This document shows, in pieces, positions 8,554-17,437 of a DNA stretch of 17,527 bases. A model generated the notes under the pieces. The model had not been told where the DNA came from. It searched no databases and was given only the letters and a program-made list of their open reading frames with translations. The stretch is taken from the NCBI GenBank assembly GCA_024741835.1, contig JAENRP010000046.1:1-17527 (forward strand), read 5' to 3'. A program made the translations under genes and the position numbers. The DNA comes from Diplocarpon mali. Taxonomy: Eukaryota > Ascomycota > Leotiomycetes > Helotiales > Drepanopezizaceae. The number at the start of each line of letters is the position of its first letter. Positions within the stretch are counted from its first letter, which is position 1.

Positions 8554-11500
8554 TTGAGAAACCTCCTTAGTAGCGATTCGATAATGAAATGGATCCTACT
8601 TTCAAAGAATGGTATTTCTTATAAGGTATCGGCATTAATTGATATAGGCGCTAATAGGTATGCTTTGATTAATTCGGCGTTACTTAAATCTTTATCTTCT
8701 TTCCTTAAACTATTGATTCACATACTCCTTATACCCTTCCCAGTTAAGGGATATAACGGTTCTTGGGGTAGTACTATCACTTATTATATACTACTTAATC
8801 TGTATATCAATTAGCGAATTTAATCTTTTACTCCCTTTCTTATTACTAACCTCGGCAACTATGGAGTGATTTTAGGAAGAGTATGGCTTAAGGAGTATAA
8901 AGTTTCTATTAATTATGCTTCTCGCAAGCTGACCTAGCCCGATTCCTATTCCCCTACTGTCTCTTTCGCAAAGAATATCGAAATTACTAATACTAAATGG
9001 TAAAACTTGGATTGATACTACTAGCGAAATGCAACTCGATGCGATACGGTACTAGAACGGTCCCTTTCTGACTATAAAGCTCGACGCTAGGAAACCCTCT
9101 CCTAACTCCCTCCTAAATCACCTCCTATTCTGATTAAACACTCTTTTACCGATTCCACCCCGACTCTACTCTGAGTCGAGGGTAATACCTTTTTCAAGGA
9201 CCACTCCTGCAATATGTTAATTATAAAGCGAGAGCTTAACGCGACTGAGCCTAACTCGGCTCCCTTTCCTGTTTCGACCCTGAAACGCACTTACAATTAG
9301 ATAGCAAAGTGCAAAATTCCCCTTTCTTCTTTGAATATATATGCAATTTCAGCTTATACTTTTCGTATAATAGCTAGGAATTAGCAAGGCGTAAAGCTCT
9401 TTAGCACCTCGTTTTATAAAATTGATTGATTGATTTGAGATAACTAAGAATATTAGGCCTAATAATGCGAAACCGATTCCCTCTTAAACTGATACTATAA
9501 TAGAGAAGTTTCAGTGGCTGTTCTAACTGCCTCCTTTAAACTAATTGAAAAACCAATTCCAGCCGCTTATAAAGAGTACCGCTATATATTCTCGAAAGCC
9601 GCTTCTAATGCGTTGCCGCCCTATTGACCTTATGATTATAAAATCGAGCTTACAGCCGAAGGTGCTTAGAAGGCCCTCTGATACTCCCCCTTGTATAAGA
9701 TGTCTATACCTGAACTGAAAATAGTAAAGGCATACTTTATTAATAACTTTAATAAAGGATTTATCAAGGCCTCCTTCGCCCTTTACGCTGCGCTAGTACT
9801 ATTTATAAAAAAGGCCGATAGTTCCCTACGATTCTATATTGACTACTGTATGCTTAATAACCTCACTTGTAAAGATTGATACCCCTTACCCCTAATCGAC
9901 GAGACCCTAGCTCGATTAGCCAGCGCTTAGATTTTTATAAAGCTCGATATACGGTAGGCTTTCTATCGAATCCGAATGGACCCCGAATCTGAAGAGCTTA
10001 CCACTTTTAGAACTTGGTATAGCGCGTACAAGTGCAAGGTGCTCCCTTTTGGCCTTACTAATGGCCCTGCTACCTATTAAAGGTATATGAATAATATCCT
10101 TTTCGATTACCTTAATGATTTTTATATAGCCTACTTAGACGATATCCTTATTTACTCTATTAATCGACTCAACTACGAATCGCATATGAAATAGGTTCTT
10201 TAGCGATTATTGGATGTAGGACTGTAGGCCGACCTAAAGAAGTGTGAGTTTAATATTATAGAGATTAAGTACCTTGGCTTTATAATTACCACTGAAGGCG
10301 TTTAGGTTGACCCTAATAAGGTAGCAGTAGTAGAGAATTGGACCTACCCCTTTATTGTAAAGGGTATTTAGTCATTCCTTGGTTTTTGCAACTTTTATTA
10401 TTGTTTTATTTGAGACTATGGTCTTATTGCCGCCTCTTTAGTATACCTTACTAAGAATAACGTTCCTTTCCGATTCACCCCCGAATGCGAGCAGAGCTTC
10501 CTATAGCTGCGAGAAGCTCTTACGCATGCCCTAATCCTCTAGCACTATAGGTAAGACCTCCCCTATATACTGGAAACCGATGCCTCTAATGGTATAGTCG
10601 CCTCTGTATTATCGCAGCAATACAGGTCCGAATGGCTCCCGGTTGCCTACTATAGTAAAACCATAGCACTAGCCGAGCTGAACTACGCTATATATAATAA
10701 GGAGATGCTGGCTATTATTCGATCATTTGGCTATTTTAGAGCCGAGCTCGCAGGAGCACCCTACTAAATCGTAATGTATACGGACTATAAAGCACTCGAG
10801 TACTTTATAACTATAAAAAACCTCAGTTCTTGATAGGCCCGCTAGGCCGAGCTTCTCTCCGAATACGACTTTATAATTACCTACCGACCTGGCTCTAAAA
10901 ACCCTCTTGCCAACGCCCTGACTTACTGCGTCGATGAGTTGGAGGATTAGAATATGATAAAATGTAATAACCGCCTTACGATATTATTGCGCTAAGATCA
11001 GATTGACCCCTGAATCCTCTTTAAACAGCTTTGTAAATAGACTATAGCAGAGAACTTAGTCTCTATCGAAGAGGTTTCGGCCTTCTCCCTTGCTTTCTGT
11101 GTTATCGACTAAGTACTAGCCGCTAATCGATAACACAGGCCTTACTAGGTCTATCGCTAGGCAGCCCTCTGGAATAGGTCCGATATAGCCCCGACTAAGG
11201 CTAACCCTTAGACGATGGAAGGAGATTTGCTTCTCTATTAAGGTAAACTAGTGGTACTAGATATGGATTACCTCTGTACGTTACTTATATAGGAGGTCCA
11301 TGATTAAATTGCTACTGCGCATTTAAGCACGCGCAAAACCTACTAGCTTCTCTCCTTATAGTACCACTGGCCGAATCTACGCCGATATATCTCCTAGTAC
11401 TATAAGAACTGCTATACCTATAGACGAAGCAAAGTCCCTTGTAATAAGAAACCTAGTCTTCTTTAACCCCTCCTAGTACTAAGCCGACCTTGGGAGCATA

Positions 11501-12699
11501 TAACTATAGATTATATAAGTTTTAATAAAGATAAGCATAGCTATAATAACGTTCTTATGATTATCGATCGGTTTAGTAAGCAGGCAATCTTAATACCCTG
11601 CCGAAAGACTACCGATTTACGTCAGTTAGCCCAATTCTATATATACTATATATATTGCTACTTTGGTCCCTCTTTGATAATCACCTTGGACCAGGGCCCT
11701 TAATTCATCTTGAGCTTTTGGAAAGCTTTTACCTCCGTTTTAAGTACGAAACTGACCCTTGGTTTGGCCTACTACCTTTAAACCGACAGCCAAATCGAAA
11801 ACTATAATTAGTACCTTATACAACGCCTCCGCCCCTTTGTTAGCTACTATTAAGATGATTGGAGCGAATTCTTGCCTATAATGGATTTCGCCTAGCTAAC
11901 TCTCCCCTATGACTCCCTTAGTGGCTTATCGCCATTTGAAGTAGTGCATAGGTACGCTCCGCGTACTAATTAGGACTAGAAGCTTAATATACCTAATTCG
12001 GAGTCCCCTTCTTAGAAACTTAATCGATAAGACGCCCTTAAGTACTCCGCAAGACATTATGGAGCTTAGACCCTTGCTAAATCTCATATCCTTAAGGCCT
12101 AGGAACGCATGCGAAACGCCATTAATACCTCTTGCCGCTTAGCTACTTTTGAAGTCGGCGATTAGGTATACTTAGATATGCGTCCCTACCCTATAGATAG
12201 GCCTTTTAAAAAGCTTAGCTTTTTTAAAGCTGGCCTGTTTAAGATAGTAGAGAAAGTGTTTGGTTTATACTGACTGAAGCTACCTGACTTTATAAAGGTA
12301 TATAATATCTTCTACCTAAGTCGCCTTTAAAGGGACCCTAGTACCTCTCTAGATGGTCAAGTGAATGAACCCCCTTCTGCTATCAATATTATAGGAGAAT
12401 AAGAATATAAAGTAAAGACCCTGCTTACTATATGGAAGCAAGCTGGTACGCTTACATACCGCGCCTTATAGGTTGGCCGCGATATTGATTTAAAATAGTA
12501 CCTAGCCTCTAATTTTATATATGCGCCTTTCAAGCTTTGCGAATTTCATTAGGAAAATCTAAACCTCCTAGGCCTGCCCGCAAGGCTTCCTAATTGGATA
12601 TAGGCTTACACCGATGGTATAGATGATTATAATAAGATAGGTGACGATAAACCTATAGTTGGACGCTTAAGGACGAGCTTTTTTCGAGAGGGGGGGTGA
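8539..12699 (+). pseudogene. Element C pol: protease, RT, RNase H, integrase, chromodomain-like end
   Basis: Gypsy polyprotein in frame 1, about 1387 codons. Protease has L-I-D-I-G-A-N at 8635-8655 (D-T-G with Thr changed to Ile). RT spans about 9690-10330: P-F-G-L-T-N-G-P-A-T-Y and an intact Y-L-D-D-I-L at 10132-10149. RNase H follows (L-E-T-D-A-S-N, Asp at 10579). Integrase has His at 11299 and 11320, then N-C-Y-T-Y (second Cys now Tyr). The core keeps Asp 11509, Asp 11689 and Glu 11797 with D-X35-E spacing. The C-terminus at about 12394-12552 resembles a chromodomain (E-Y-K-V-K, Y-R-A, V-G-R-D-I-D, S-N-F-I-Y-A-P). TGA at 12697-12699 ends it against the 3' LTR. Tens of in-frame TAG/TAA/TGA make it a pseudogene. 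The start is uncertain because gag-pol fusion likely uses a frameshift. Confidence 0.93.
12686..12699 (+). promoter_or_regulatory. Element C polypurine tract
   Basis: GAGAGGGGGGGTGA abuts the 3' LTR, the position from which plus-strand DNA synthesis is primed in LTR elements. It overlaps the last codons and TGA stop of pol. Confidence 0.88.
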
Positions 12700-12991
12700 T
12701 ATGACGGATTGTCACTATATATAGGTTGTACCCTGGTTTGTACCCGGTTTAGCTATAGCTTAGCGCAATCTCAGTGTAGGTTACAAACCGGGTTACCCCC
12801 AGTTGGCATCCGGTTCGGCTCCCCTTAAGCAAGTGATCCTCTTTTCTCTATATATATATTTTATGCCCTTCCACTCCTTTAGGGCTTAGTAGTTGTTGAT
12901 TCTAAGTTATTACTAAGACGTTCTATTAGCATTGCTATATGATTCGTATACGTATCAGTGCCGAGCAGAGGTTATACTCCCAGTCGTCACA
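12700..12991 (+). repeat. Element C 3' LTR (292 bp)
   Basis: It begins TATGACGGATTG (TG changed to TA) and ends CAGTCGTCACA. It is the same length as the 5' LTR with no indels; the two differ only by transitions. It is followed by ATAGT. Confidence 0.95.
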
Positions 12992-14275
12992 ATAGTGCTA
13001 TACGACTTCGAGCTAGATCAGTTCGATATTAAGATAGCTTTCCTTAATTTAAAAGCTAACTCTAATATCTATATCAAGTTACTTCTTAGATATACTTAAG
13101 ATAAGGTTATTCTATTATCTTAAGACTACTATCTTAAGCTTCTTAAGGCCTTATATAGCTTAAAGTAATCTTTATAACTATAGTAAGAAAAGCTACGGTC
13201 TGAGCTATAAAAGCTCGATTTTCAACCTCTTAATACTAATAATTGCATATATATCAACCGCGCCTCTCGGATTCTCATTGTCACTTATATTAACGACTTC
13301 CTTATAGTAGCAAAGAAGGGTAATATATATAATAAGTTTAAAAGAGATCTTTGCAATCTCTTCGAAATCATAAGTAGCAAATTAGCTAACTACTTCTTAA
13401 GAGTACGTATAGTTAGAGATTAATAAAATAGAATAATCTCACTTTATTAAAACGCCTATATTAATAAGGTTCTTAAACGTTTTTATATAACTAATTACAA
13501 AAGCGTACTAACGCCTTTTGCTAATAGCTATAAAGTTCATATAATCAAATTTAAAGGCTAAGCCACTCTATAGGAAGTAAAGCTATACTAGGAGATCTGT
13601 GGTTCTCTATAGTACCTTGCGCACTATACGCGTTAGGATATACTATACTACTGCTCTATTCTTAGCAAATTCCTTACTAACCCTTTGCTATAATATATAG
13701 CAGCTTTAAAACGAGTTTTACAGTACTTGCAGGGAACGCAATTCTATTATACTACCTTCGAAAGCAAAACAACTGACCTAGAGCTTTAGAAATTGTATAG
13801 CTACTGCGATTCTAACTAGGCAAGTGATAGAGGAAGTAGAGCCTCCTATTCTAGGGCTATCTTCTTCCTTAATAATAGCGTAATTAGCGCCTCCTTTAAG
13901 CGATAGACTATTATCGCTCTCTTATCTATAGAAGTAGAGTATATCACTATATGCAAATTCGCATAAGAGGCCTCTTAGATACGCTAGGTACTTAAGGAAA
14001 TAGGCTACGCTAGCGATAACGCTACTAAAGTCGAGATGATTTATAATAATTAAAGAGCCCTTTATCTTACTAAAAACCTTAAATATTATTAGAGAATAAA
14101 GCATATCAATATCAAGTTCTATTATATTCGGCAAGAACTTTGGAAAGGCCATTTAGACCTTTAGTATACGAATACCAAAGACAACGCCGCCGACGGCCTT
14201 ATTAAGAGCTTAAATAGCTCTAACTACGCCGCCTTTATCAAATTGTTAAATATAAAGGTTCTACACCTCGATTAA
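12992..14275 (+). pseudogene. Element B reverse transcriptase C-terminal part and RNase H
   Basis: This resumes the element B frame (frame 2) directly after element C, including the right ATAGT copy. RT blocks are F-E-L-D-Q-F-D-I-K-I-A-F-L-N, L-Y-S-L-K-Q-S and the active site Y-I-N-D at 13286-13297, where copia has Y-V-D-D, so one catalytic Asp is lost by G to A. RNase H-like blocks follow: G-S-L-Q-Y-L, R-V-L-Q-Y-L-Q-G-T, S-Y-C-D-S-N, L-S-I-E-V-E-Y (copia L-S-S-T-E-A-E-Y) and K-H-I-N-I-K-F-Y-Y-I-R near 14097-14130. The frame ends at TAA 14273-14275. Stops replace Gln/Trp throughout. Confidence 0.9.
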
Positions 14276-14346
14276 GGGGTGATTTTTTTTACACCTCTAT
14301 TATAGGGTGATTTTTTTTTACACTTCCATTAAGAGGTGATTTTTTT
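14264..14346 (+). repeat. Three tandem hairpin-plus-T-tract units at the end of element B
   Basis: Units begin at 14264, 14292 and 14321 (period 28-29 bp). Each has CACCTC or a variant, ATTAAG or a variant, GGGGTGA or a variant, then seven to nine T. The CACCTC and GGGGTG arms can pair around a short loop. The first unit contains the pol stop. The last unit runs straight into a 23-bp palindromic repeat. A role in RNA 3' end formation or as a Pol III-type T-tract is only a guess. Confidence 0.75.
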
Positions 14347-14369
14347 ACTCCTGGGCCAGGCCCGCGAGT
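14347..14369 (+). repeat. Direct 23-bp palindromic repeat in element B 3' untranslated region
   Basis: ACTCCTGGGCC begins the copy and CGCGAGT ends it, followed by TGATTTTGACT. This copy lies after the pol stop, so the repeat is not confined to coding sequence. Its flanks match those of the copy at 5987. Confidence 0.9.
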
Positions 14370-14529
14370 TGATTTTGACTTACTAAAGGGTGGATTTCGC
14401 GCTAGCGAACTCTACTCTATTTCCTATATCTGCAGGTTGATTTTTTATACGAAACTATAGACTATAACAAAAGTTATAATATCATATATATTACTAGCGA
14501 ATACCTTTAAAGGTCTCCCTAGAGGGGTG
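14370..14529 (+). other. Element B 3' untranslated region and polypurine tract
   Basis: This AT-rich sequence has no coding signal. AGAGGGGTG at 14521-14529 abuts the 3' LTR and is the likely polypurine tract. A second GGTTGATTTTTTA run occurs near 14433, resembling the T-tract units upstream. Confidence 0.7.
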
Positions 14530-14770
14530 TGTTGCAAAAATGCCCGTCATATGTTTATTATATGATCTATCATATAATATATCATATATATAATATATCA
14601 TATGACTTGCCATATGACTTAGTGGCAGCCCTTATTAAATAGCTCGTAGTTAAAGAGCTCTTATAAATCAAGACATAAGACACCTAATATCGTCGTTTGC
14701 ACCTCATACTTCTTCGTGCCCTCTTCTAGTTTACTATCAAGTTCACTATCAGAGAACCTTCACTGCTACA
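14530..14770 (+). repeat. Element B 3' LTR (241 bp)
   Basis: TGTTGCAAAAATG to CACTGCTACA, the same length as the 5' LTR and differing from it only by transitions. It is followed by GAACC at 14771-14775, the right copy of the target duplication. Confidence 0.95.
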
Positions 14771-15020
14771 GAACCTCTTATATAGCTTTACTTTAATAGA
14801 AATAGGATTCGTTTAAAGCCTAGCTAACCCTTATCTATTTACCTATATTAAGCGTAGAATTAAGTTGCTATTATATATTAATAATATTACTATAGCTGCG
14901 AAAACAACTACTTAATTAGATTAGTTCTTTATAACTATTTAGAAACATTTTAATACTAAGGATCTAAAGGGAATTTATAAGATCCTTAGCATTTATATTA
15001 TAAGAAACCGCTCTACTTAA
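14771..15020 (+). pseudogene. Element A reverse transcriptase, C-terminal part, truncated by element D
   Basis: This continues the RT cut at 2825. Taken with the GAACC junction the frame is continuous: E-I-G-F-V, S-L-A-N-P-Y-L-F-T-Y, then Y-I-N-N-I at 14874-14888, where both catalytic Asp of Y-V-D-D are Asn (both G to A). A-K-T-T-T, F-N-T-K-D-L-K-G-I-Y-K-I-L-S-I follow, ending with I-I-R-N-R-S-T at the LTR of element D. RNase H should lie beyond D, outside the window. A 10-bp inverted repeat (CTAAGGATCT at 14956-14965, AGATCCTTAG at 14980-14989) lies inside. Confidence 0.9.
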
Positions 15021-15271
15021 TGTAGAGACCTGGAAGTGGAGGATCTCGTGACATAGGTCATATAGTCAGATAAGGACCAAGAAAGAGGTATATATAGGAC
15101 TACTGTTATACTTAAAGATAGCGCGCAATGCCAACTACCTATTCTACCCTTAACAAGTGATTTATCCTAGTTCTGTCTTCGGAGAGCCCGCTTATAGTAC
15201 TTCCTCCCTCTTTATCTTTAGTCTTTACGTAGGCCTATTCTCAGGTGTTATTCCTGCTTCCTCTTATATTA
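15021..15271 (+). repeat. Element D 5' LTR (about 250 bp)
   Basis: It starts TGTAGAGACCTGG. It aligns with the solo LTR at 193-440 through TCTCGTGACATA, AGCGCG, GAGAGCCCGCTT and AGGCCTATTCT. A TATA-like run (GGTATATATAGG) is near 15087. The right end is placed at about 15268-15271 by that alignment; no partner LTR is in the window to fix it, and no clear primer-binding site follows. Confidence 0.75.
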
Positions 15272-15445
15272 GTGACCTACGCAGGGACGATTCCTTTGAG
15301 ATTTCGTCTTTATACGACTTCTCCTCTTGATTCTCTTAGTTCGCAGACAAGAGATTAACCCTTTGAAAAACCCTCTTAAGATAATAATCACTTAGTTATT
15401 TAAAACTGTCAGTTGTCATTCCTCTATTATCGACCTTGCAATCAC
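15272..15445 (+). other. Element D leader
   Basis: No convincing coding or primer-binding signal. It contains the first copy of a diverged 54-bp tandem duplication that begins at 15386. Confidence 0.5.
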
Positions 15446-15493
15446 TCAGTTATTTAGAACTGTCGATTGCCACTCTCTACTATCAACAGCCTC
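15386..15493 (+). repeat. Diverged 54-bp tandem duplication in element D leader
   Basis: AATCACTTAGTTATTTA at 15386 recurs as AATCACTCAGTTATTTA at 15440, both followed by an A/G-ACTGTC...TTG block. The second halves have diverged with small indels. Confidence 0.75.
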
Positions 15494-15880
15494 AGATTTT
15501 CCTATTTCAGCCCCTATTCCGACTCTCCTACCTCTGATCCGACAAAGCTTGAATTATCAGCTTATCGGTACGATTGTCGGATTCCTAGCCTTTTTGATAC
15601 AAAGAAGTTTAATTAGCTACAATAGCTACTTTAAACAATAGCAGTTTTGAGTATTTATACAATACTAAATGAAAGCTCCAATCGGGAGTGTCTCCTTAGC
15701 TTCCTTAAAAAGCTAAATCGGATACTTCAGCCGCCTCCACTCGATAGAACTCTGAAAACTGCCCTAGAATCGTCTCTAGAGACCCCTTTATTCTAAGGAC
15801 CAATAGGAATTGTCCTAGAAGCTAAGATGAATCTTTCTTAGAAACTTTATTTTAGAAATTAGTCTTTAACTTAATAAACC
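15446..15880 (+). pseudogene. Coding-like segment of element D upstream of gag, unknown function
   Basis: Frame 2 reads like protein with stops only at sites expected for Gln/Trp: Y-F-S-P-Y-S-D-S-P-T-S-D-P-T-K-L-E, then R-I-P-S-L-F-D-T-K-K-F-N, L-S-I-Y-T-I-L-N-E-S-S-N-R-E, F-L-K-K-L-N-R-I-L-Q-P-P-P-L-D-R and A-K-M-N-L-S. I do not recognise a family. The following gag-like sequence is in another frame (frame 1). It may be the N-terminal part of the same gag after an indel, or a separate small ORF. Another frame is also fairly open in 15447-15640, so the choice is not certain. Confidence 0.45.
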
Positions 15881-15983
15881 TTTTCTTACTGCTAGTAATT
15901 GCAGTACCTTTATTTATTGCTTCGTACCCATTAAAGAAGTCTTAGCAAAGCATAAATAAACTTTCTACAGAAGCCGGATTTTC

Positions 15984-16006
15984 ACTCCTAGGCTAGGCCC
16001 GCGAGT
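15984..16006 (+). repeat. Direct 23-bp palindromic repeat upstream of element D gag
   Basis: ACTCCTAGGCT starts and CGCGAGT ends the copy, with GGATTTTC before it. In the gag frame it would read S-L-L-G-stop-A-R-E, so it is out of phase with the T-P-R-P peptide, or upstream of the true start. Confidence 0.9.
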
Positions 16007-16011
16007 AGGAA

Positions 16012-17290
16012 TCTAAAAATGCAATTTTGTATAACTCAAGTTCTTTACCTTCCCCTTCTACACCTTCTCCTTCGACACCTTCCCCTTTAACAACTGCACC
16101 TGCTTTCTCAATATCGACACTTGAAAATACTAAAAATATCAATTTTAAACCTCCTTCCGACCCTTTGCCCGAATCTTTTCAAGCTCGCCCTAGTCACTCT
16201 AAGATTGACTCGGATTCTAAAAACTCCTTAGAATACCTTAGGCCCTGTATTCGACCTAACTCCCCTCCTATCGAAACGAATAAAGCGATAATAGCCGCCT
16301 TCAAAGCCATTACTAATCATTTTCCCCTCCCTAGTTCCCTTAGCGCTTCTCATTTCACTAGAGCTAATATTACTAATTTCCTTAAATAATACAAGGAGAC
16401 TTATTATAATTTCGGCATTAGATATAATAAAATAATCAATCGACTTCCCTGCTACTACAACCAAACTAGCAAAGATATTATCAAATCTCTACCTAAGTGG
16501 AAGCTTCGCAAGTCCTAGGAACTACTTATTAAGGCTCTCAAAGCTGAATTTCAGGAATTTGATAGACAGCAGATTTGCGACACTCTAGCCTTTCTAAAGG
16601 AGTTTGTTCTTATTACTCGCACTCCTAAGGAACTTAAAAACTACTATTGGACCTTCACTCGAGTGTCGAATACCTTGATCAACTAGAAAATACTTAGCGA
16701 AGTTAAAAGAGGCCGCCTTTTCTTACTCAGATTACCCACTAGCCTTTATAATAAGATTATTAAGAATTTCAGGATCGATAAATAAGACCCTATAACCTTC
16801 GCCTTATTTAAGGAGTTCTCAGCCTTTGCTTTAAAATCAGATCTTAGTAAGAGAACTATTAATACTATAGAATAGGAAAAAGCCCTTACTCCCTCTTATA
16901 CTAAAGACCTCAAGAGCTTAGTTCAAGAACACTTAAAGGCTTTAAAAGTTACAAAGGAGGCAAAGAGAAATCCAGTAATAATTCCCTTCACTCGCAGTCC
17001 TAGCCTAGGAGTAAAATCTGCCTTAAAAATCAAGGAACTCGAAGCCCAGTTTTCTAAACTTTACATCTAACGTTTGGAAACCTTAATCGAAGGCCTTCTT
17101 TAGAAAACTCATCACGCCCCTTAGTTTGGAAATCGACAGGCTCTAGAAGGCAAAAACTAGCACGCGAACTCTAAATACCTAAATCCAGCTTCCCTTAGGT
17201 TAAATAAACGAGTTGCCACCCTAGAAAGGCTTAATAAACGTCTGTATTAAAGGAATTCCTAAATTGTTAGTCGAATTTTATATAAAGCTT
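16012..17290 (+). pseudogene. Element D gag-like protein
   Basis: Frame 1 shows a low-complexity Ser/Pro/Thr N-terminus (S-P-S-T-P-S-P-S-T-P at 16048-16077), then a gag-like helical core from about 16280: A-I-I-A-A-F-K-A-I-T-N, Y-K-E-T-Y-Y-N-F-G-I-R-Y, R-L-P-C-Y, W-K-L-R-K, A-L-K-A-E-F-Q-E-F-D, Y-Y-W-T-F-T-R-V-S-N and L-R-L-P-T-S-L-Y-N-K-I-I. This pattern (short helical segments, R-L-P, 'E-F' before a polar run) fits fungal retrotransposon capsids. No ATG opens the frame, so the start is unknown. Stops such as TAA 16387-16389 and TAG in S-stop-E-L-L sit at Gln/Trp sites. An inverted 23-bp repeat is in frame at 16990. After 17230 (L-N-K-R-L-Y) stops become dense and coding is doubtful. Confidence 0.7.
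16990..17012 (-). repeat. Inverted 23-bp palindromic repeat, in frame in element D gag
   Basis: ACTCGCAGTCC starts and CCTAGGAGT ends the copy. In the gag frame it encodes T-R-S-P-S-L-G-V-K, the same peptide type as the inverted copies in element B gag (T-R-K-P-G-L-G-V-N). Confidence 0.9.
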
Positions 17291-17414
17291 GAATTTTCTT
17301 TAGCAAGGACGCCTCTTAAGTTGGTTAAAATATATATGCTTAGGATTACTTGAAATTGTCTTTGAATTTTCCTTGAAATTGCGATTTAATAGCTTTAATA
17401 ACTTCGAGCTTTTA

Positions 17415-17437
17415 ACTCGCAGTTTTAAACTAGGAGT
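17415..17437 (-). repeat. Inverted 23-bp palindromic repeat near window end
   Basis: ACTCGCAG starts and CTAGGAGT ends the copy; the centre (TTTTAAA) is altered compared with other copies, mainly by C to T or G to A changes. It lies beyond the clear gag coding signal. Confidence 0.7.

Larger units (their letters stand above)
6637..12991 (+). mobile_element. Element C, complete Ty3/gypsy retrotransposon (6355 bp)
   Basis: C has identical-length 292-bp LTRs, a 5-bp target duplication, gag, a pol with PR-RT-RNase H-IN order (gypsy), a chromodomain-like C-terminus and a polypurine tract touching the 3' LTR. LTR ends form the short inverted repeat TGTGACG...CGTCACA. It is the youngest demonstrable insertion on the A-B-C line. 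It is still RIP-inactivated: I count about 36 differences between its LTRs, all transitions and no indels. Base composition is less AT-rich than element A. I found no copy of the 23-bp repeat in it. Confidence 0.96.
2826..14770 (+). mobile_element. Element B, full-length Ty1/copia retrotransposon (interrupted by element C)
   Basis: B has two 241-bp LTRs, a primer-binding site, gag, integrase, RT, RNase H, a 3' untranslated repeat block and a polypurine tract, in copia order. Without element C and its duplicated target it would be about 5.6 kb, normal for copia. It sits in the RT of element A with a GAACC duplication. Its LTRs differ only by transitions (about 25 seen), and stop codons fall at Gln/Trp/Arg sites, so it was inactivated by RIP after insertion. 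It carries six copies of the 23-bp palindromic repeat, two inverted and four direct. Confidence 0.93.

Noticed and set aside
9102..9290. Minus-strand open frame inside element C pol
   Set aside because: It is a shadow of the pol protease-RT linker, which has the real coding signal on the + strand.
7067..12699. Possible alternative genetic code with TAG read as Gln
   Set aside because: TAG falls at most Gln positions, but TAA and TGA also replace Gln, Arg and Trp, normal CAG and TGG codons remain, and non-coding LTRs show the same transition-only changes. RIP explains all of it.
13922..14152. Minus-strand open frame
   Set aside because: It is antisense to the copia RNase H of element B, whose motifs are clear on the + strand.
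14264..14346. Bacterial intrinsic terminators
   Set aside because: The hairpin plus T-tract look fits, but the context is a fungal retrotransposon; kept as an unusual repeat instead.
14956..14989. 10-bp inverted repeat CTAAGGATCT/AGATCCTTAG as a regulatory hairpin
   Set aside because: It lies within the conserved T-K-D-L-K-G-I-Y-K-I-L block of copia RT, so it is most likely a by-product of coding sequence.
193..15271. The two TGTAGAGACC LTRs as the pair of one element enclosing everything between
   Set aside because: The sequence between them starts and ends in the middle of element A's polyprotein, the two copies are diverged with indels, and each interrupts the A frame separately.
16228..16464. 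Minus-strand open frame
   Set aside because: It is antisense to element D gag, with no independent evidence.
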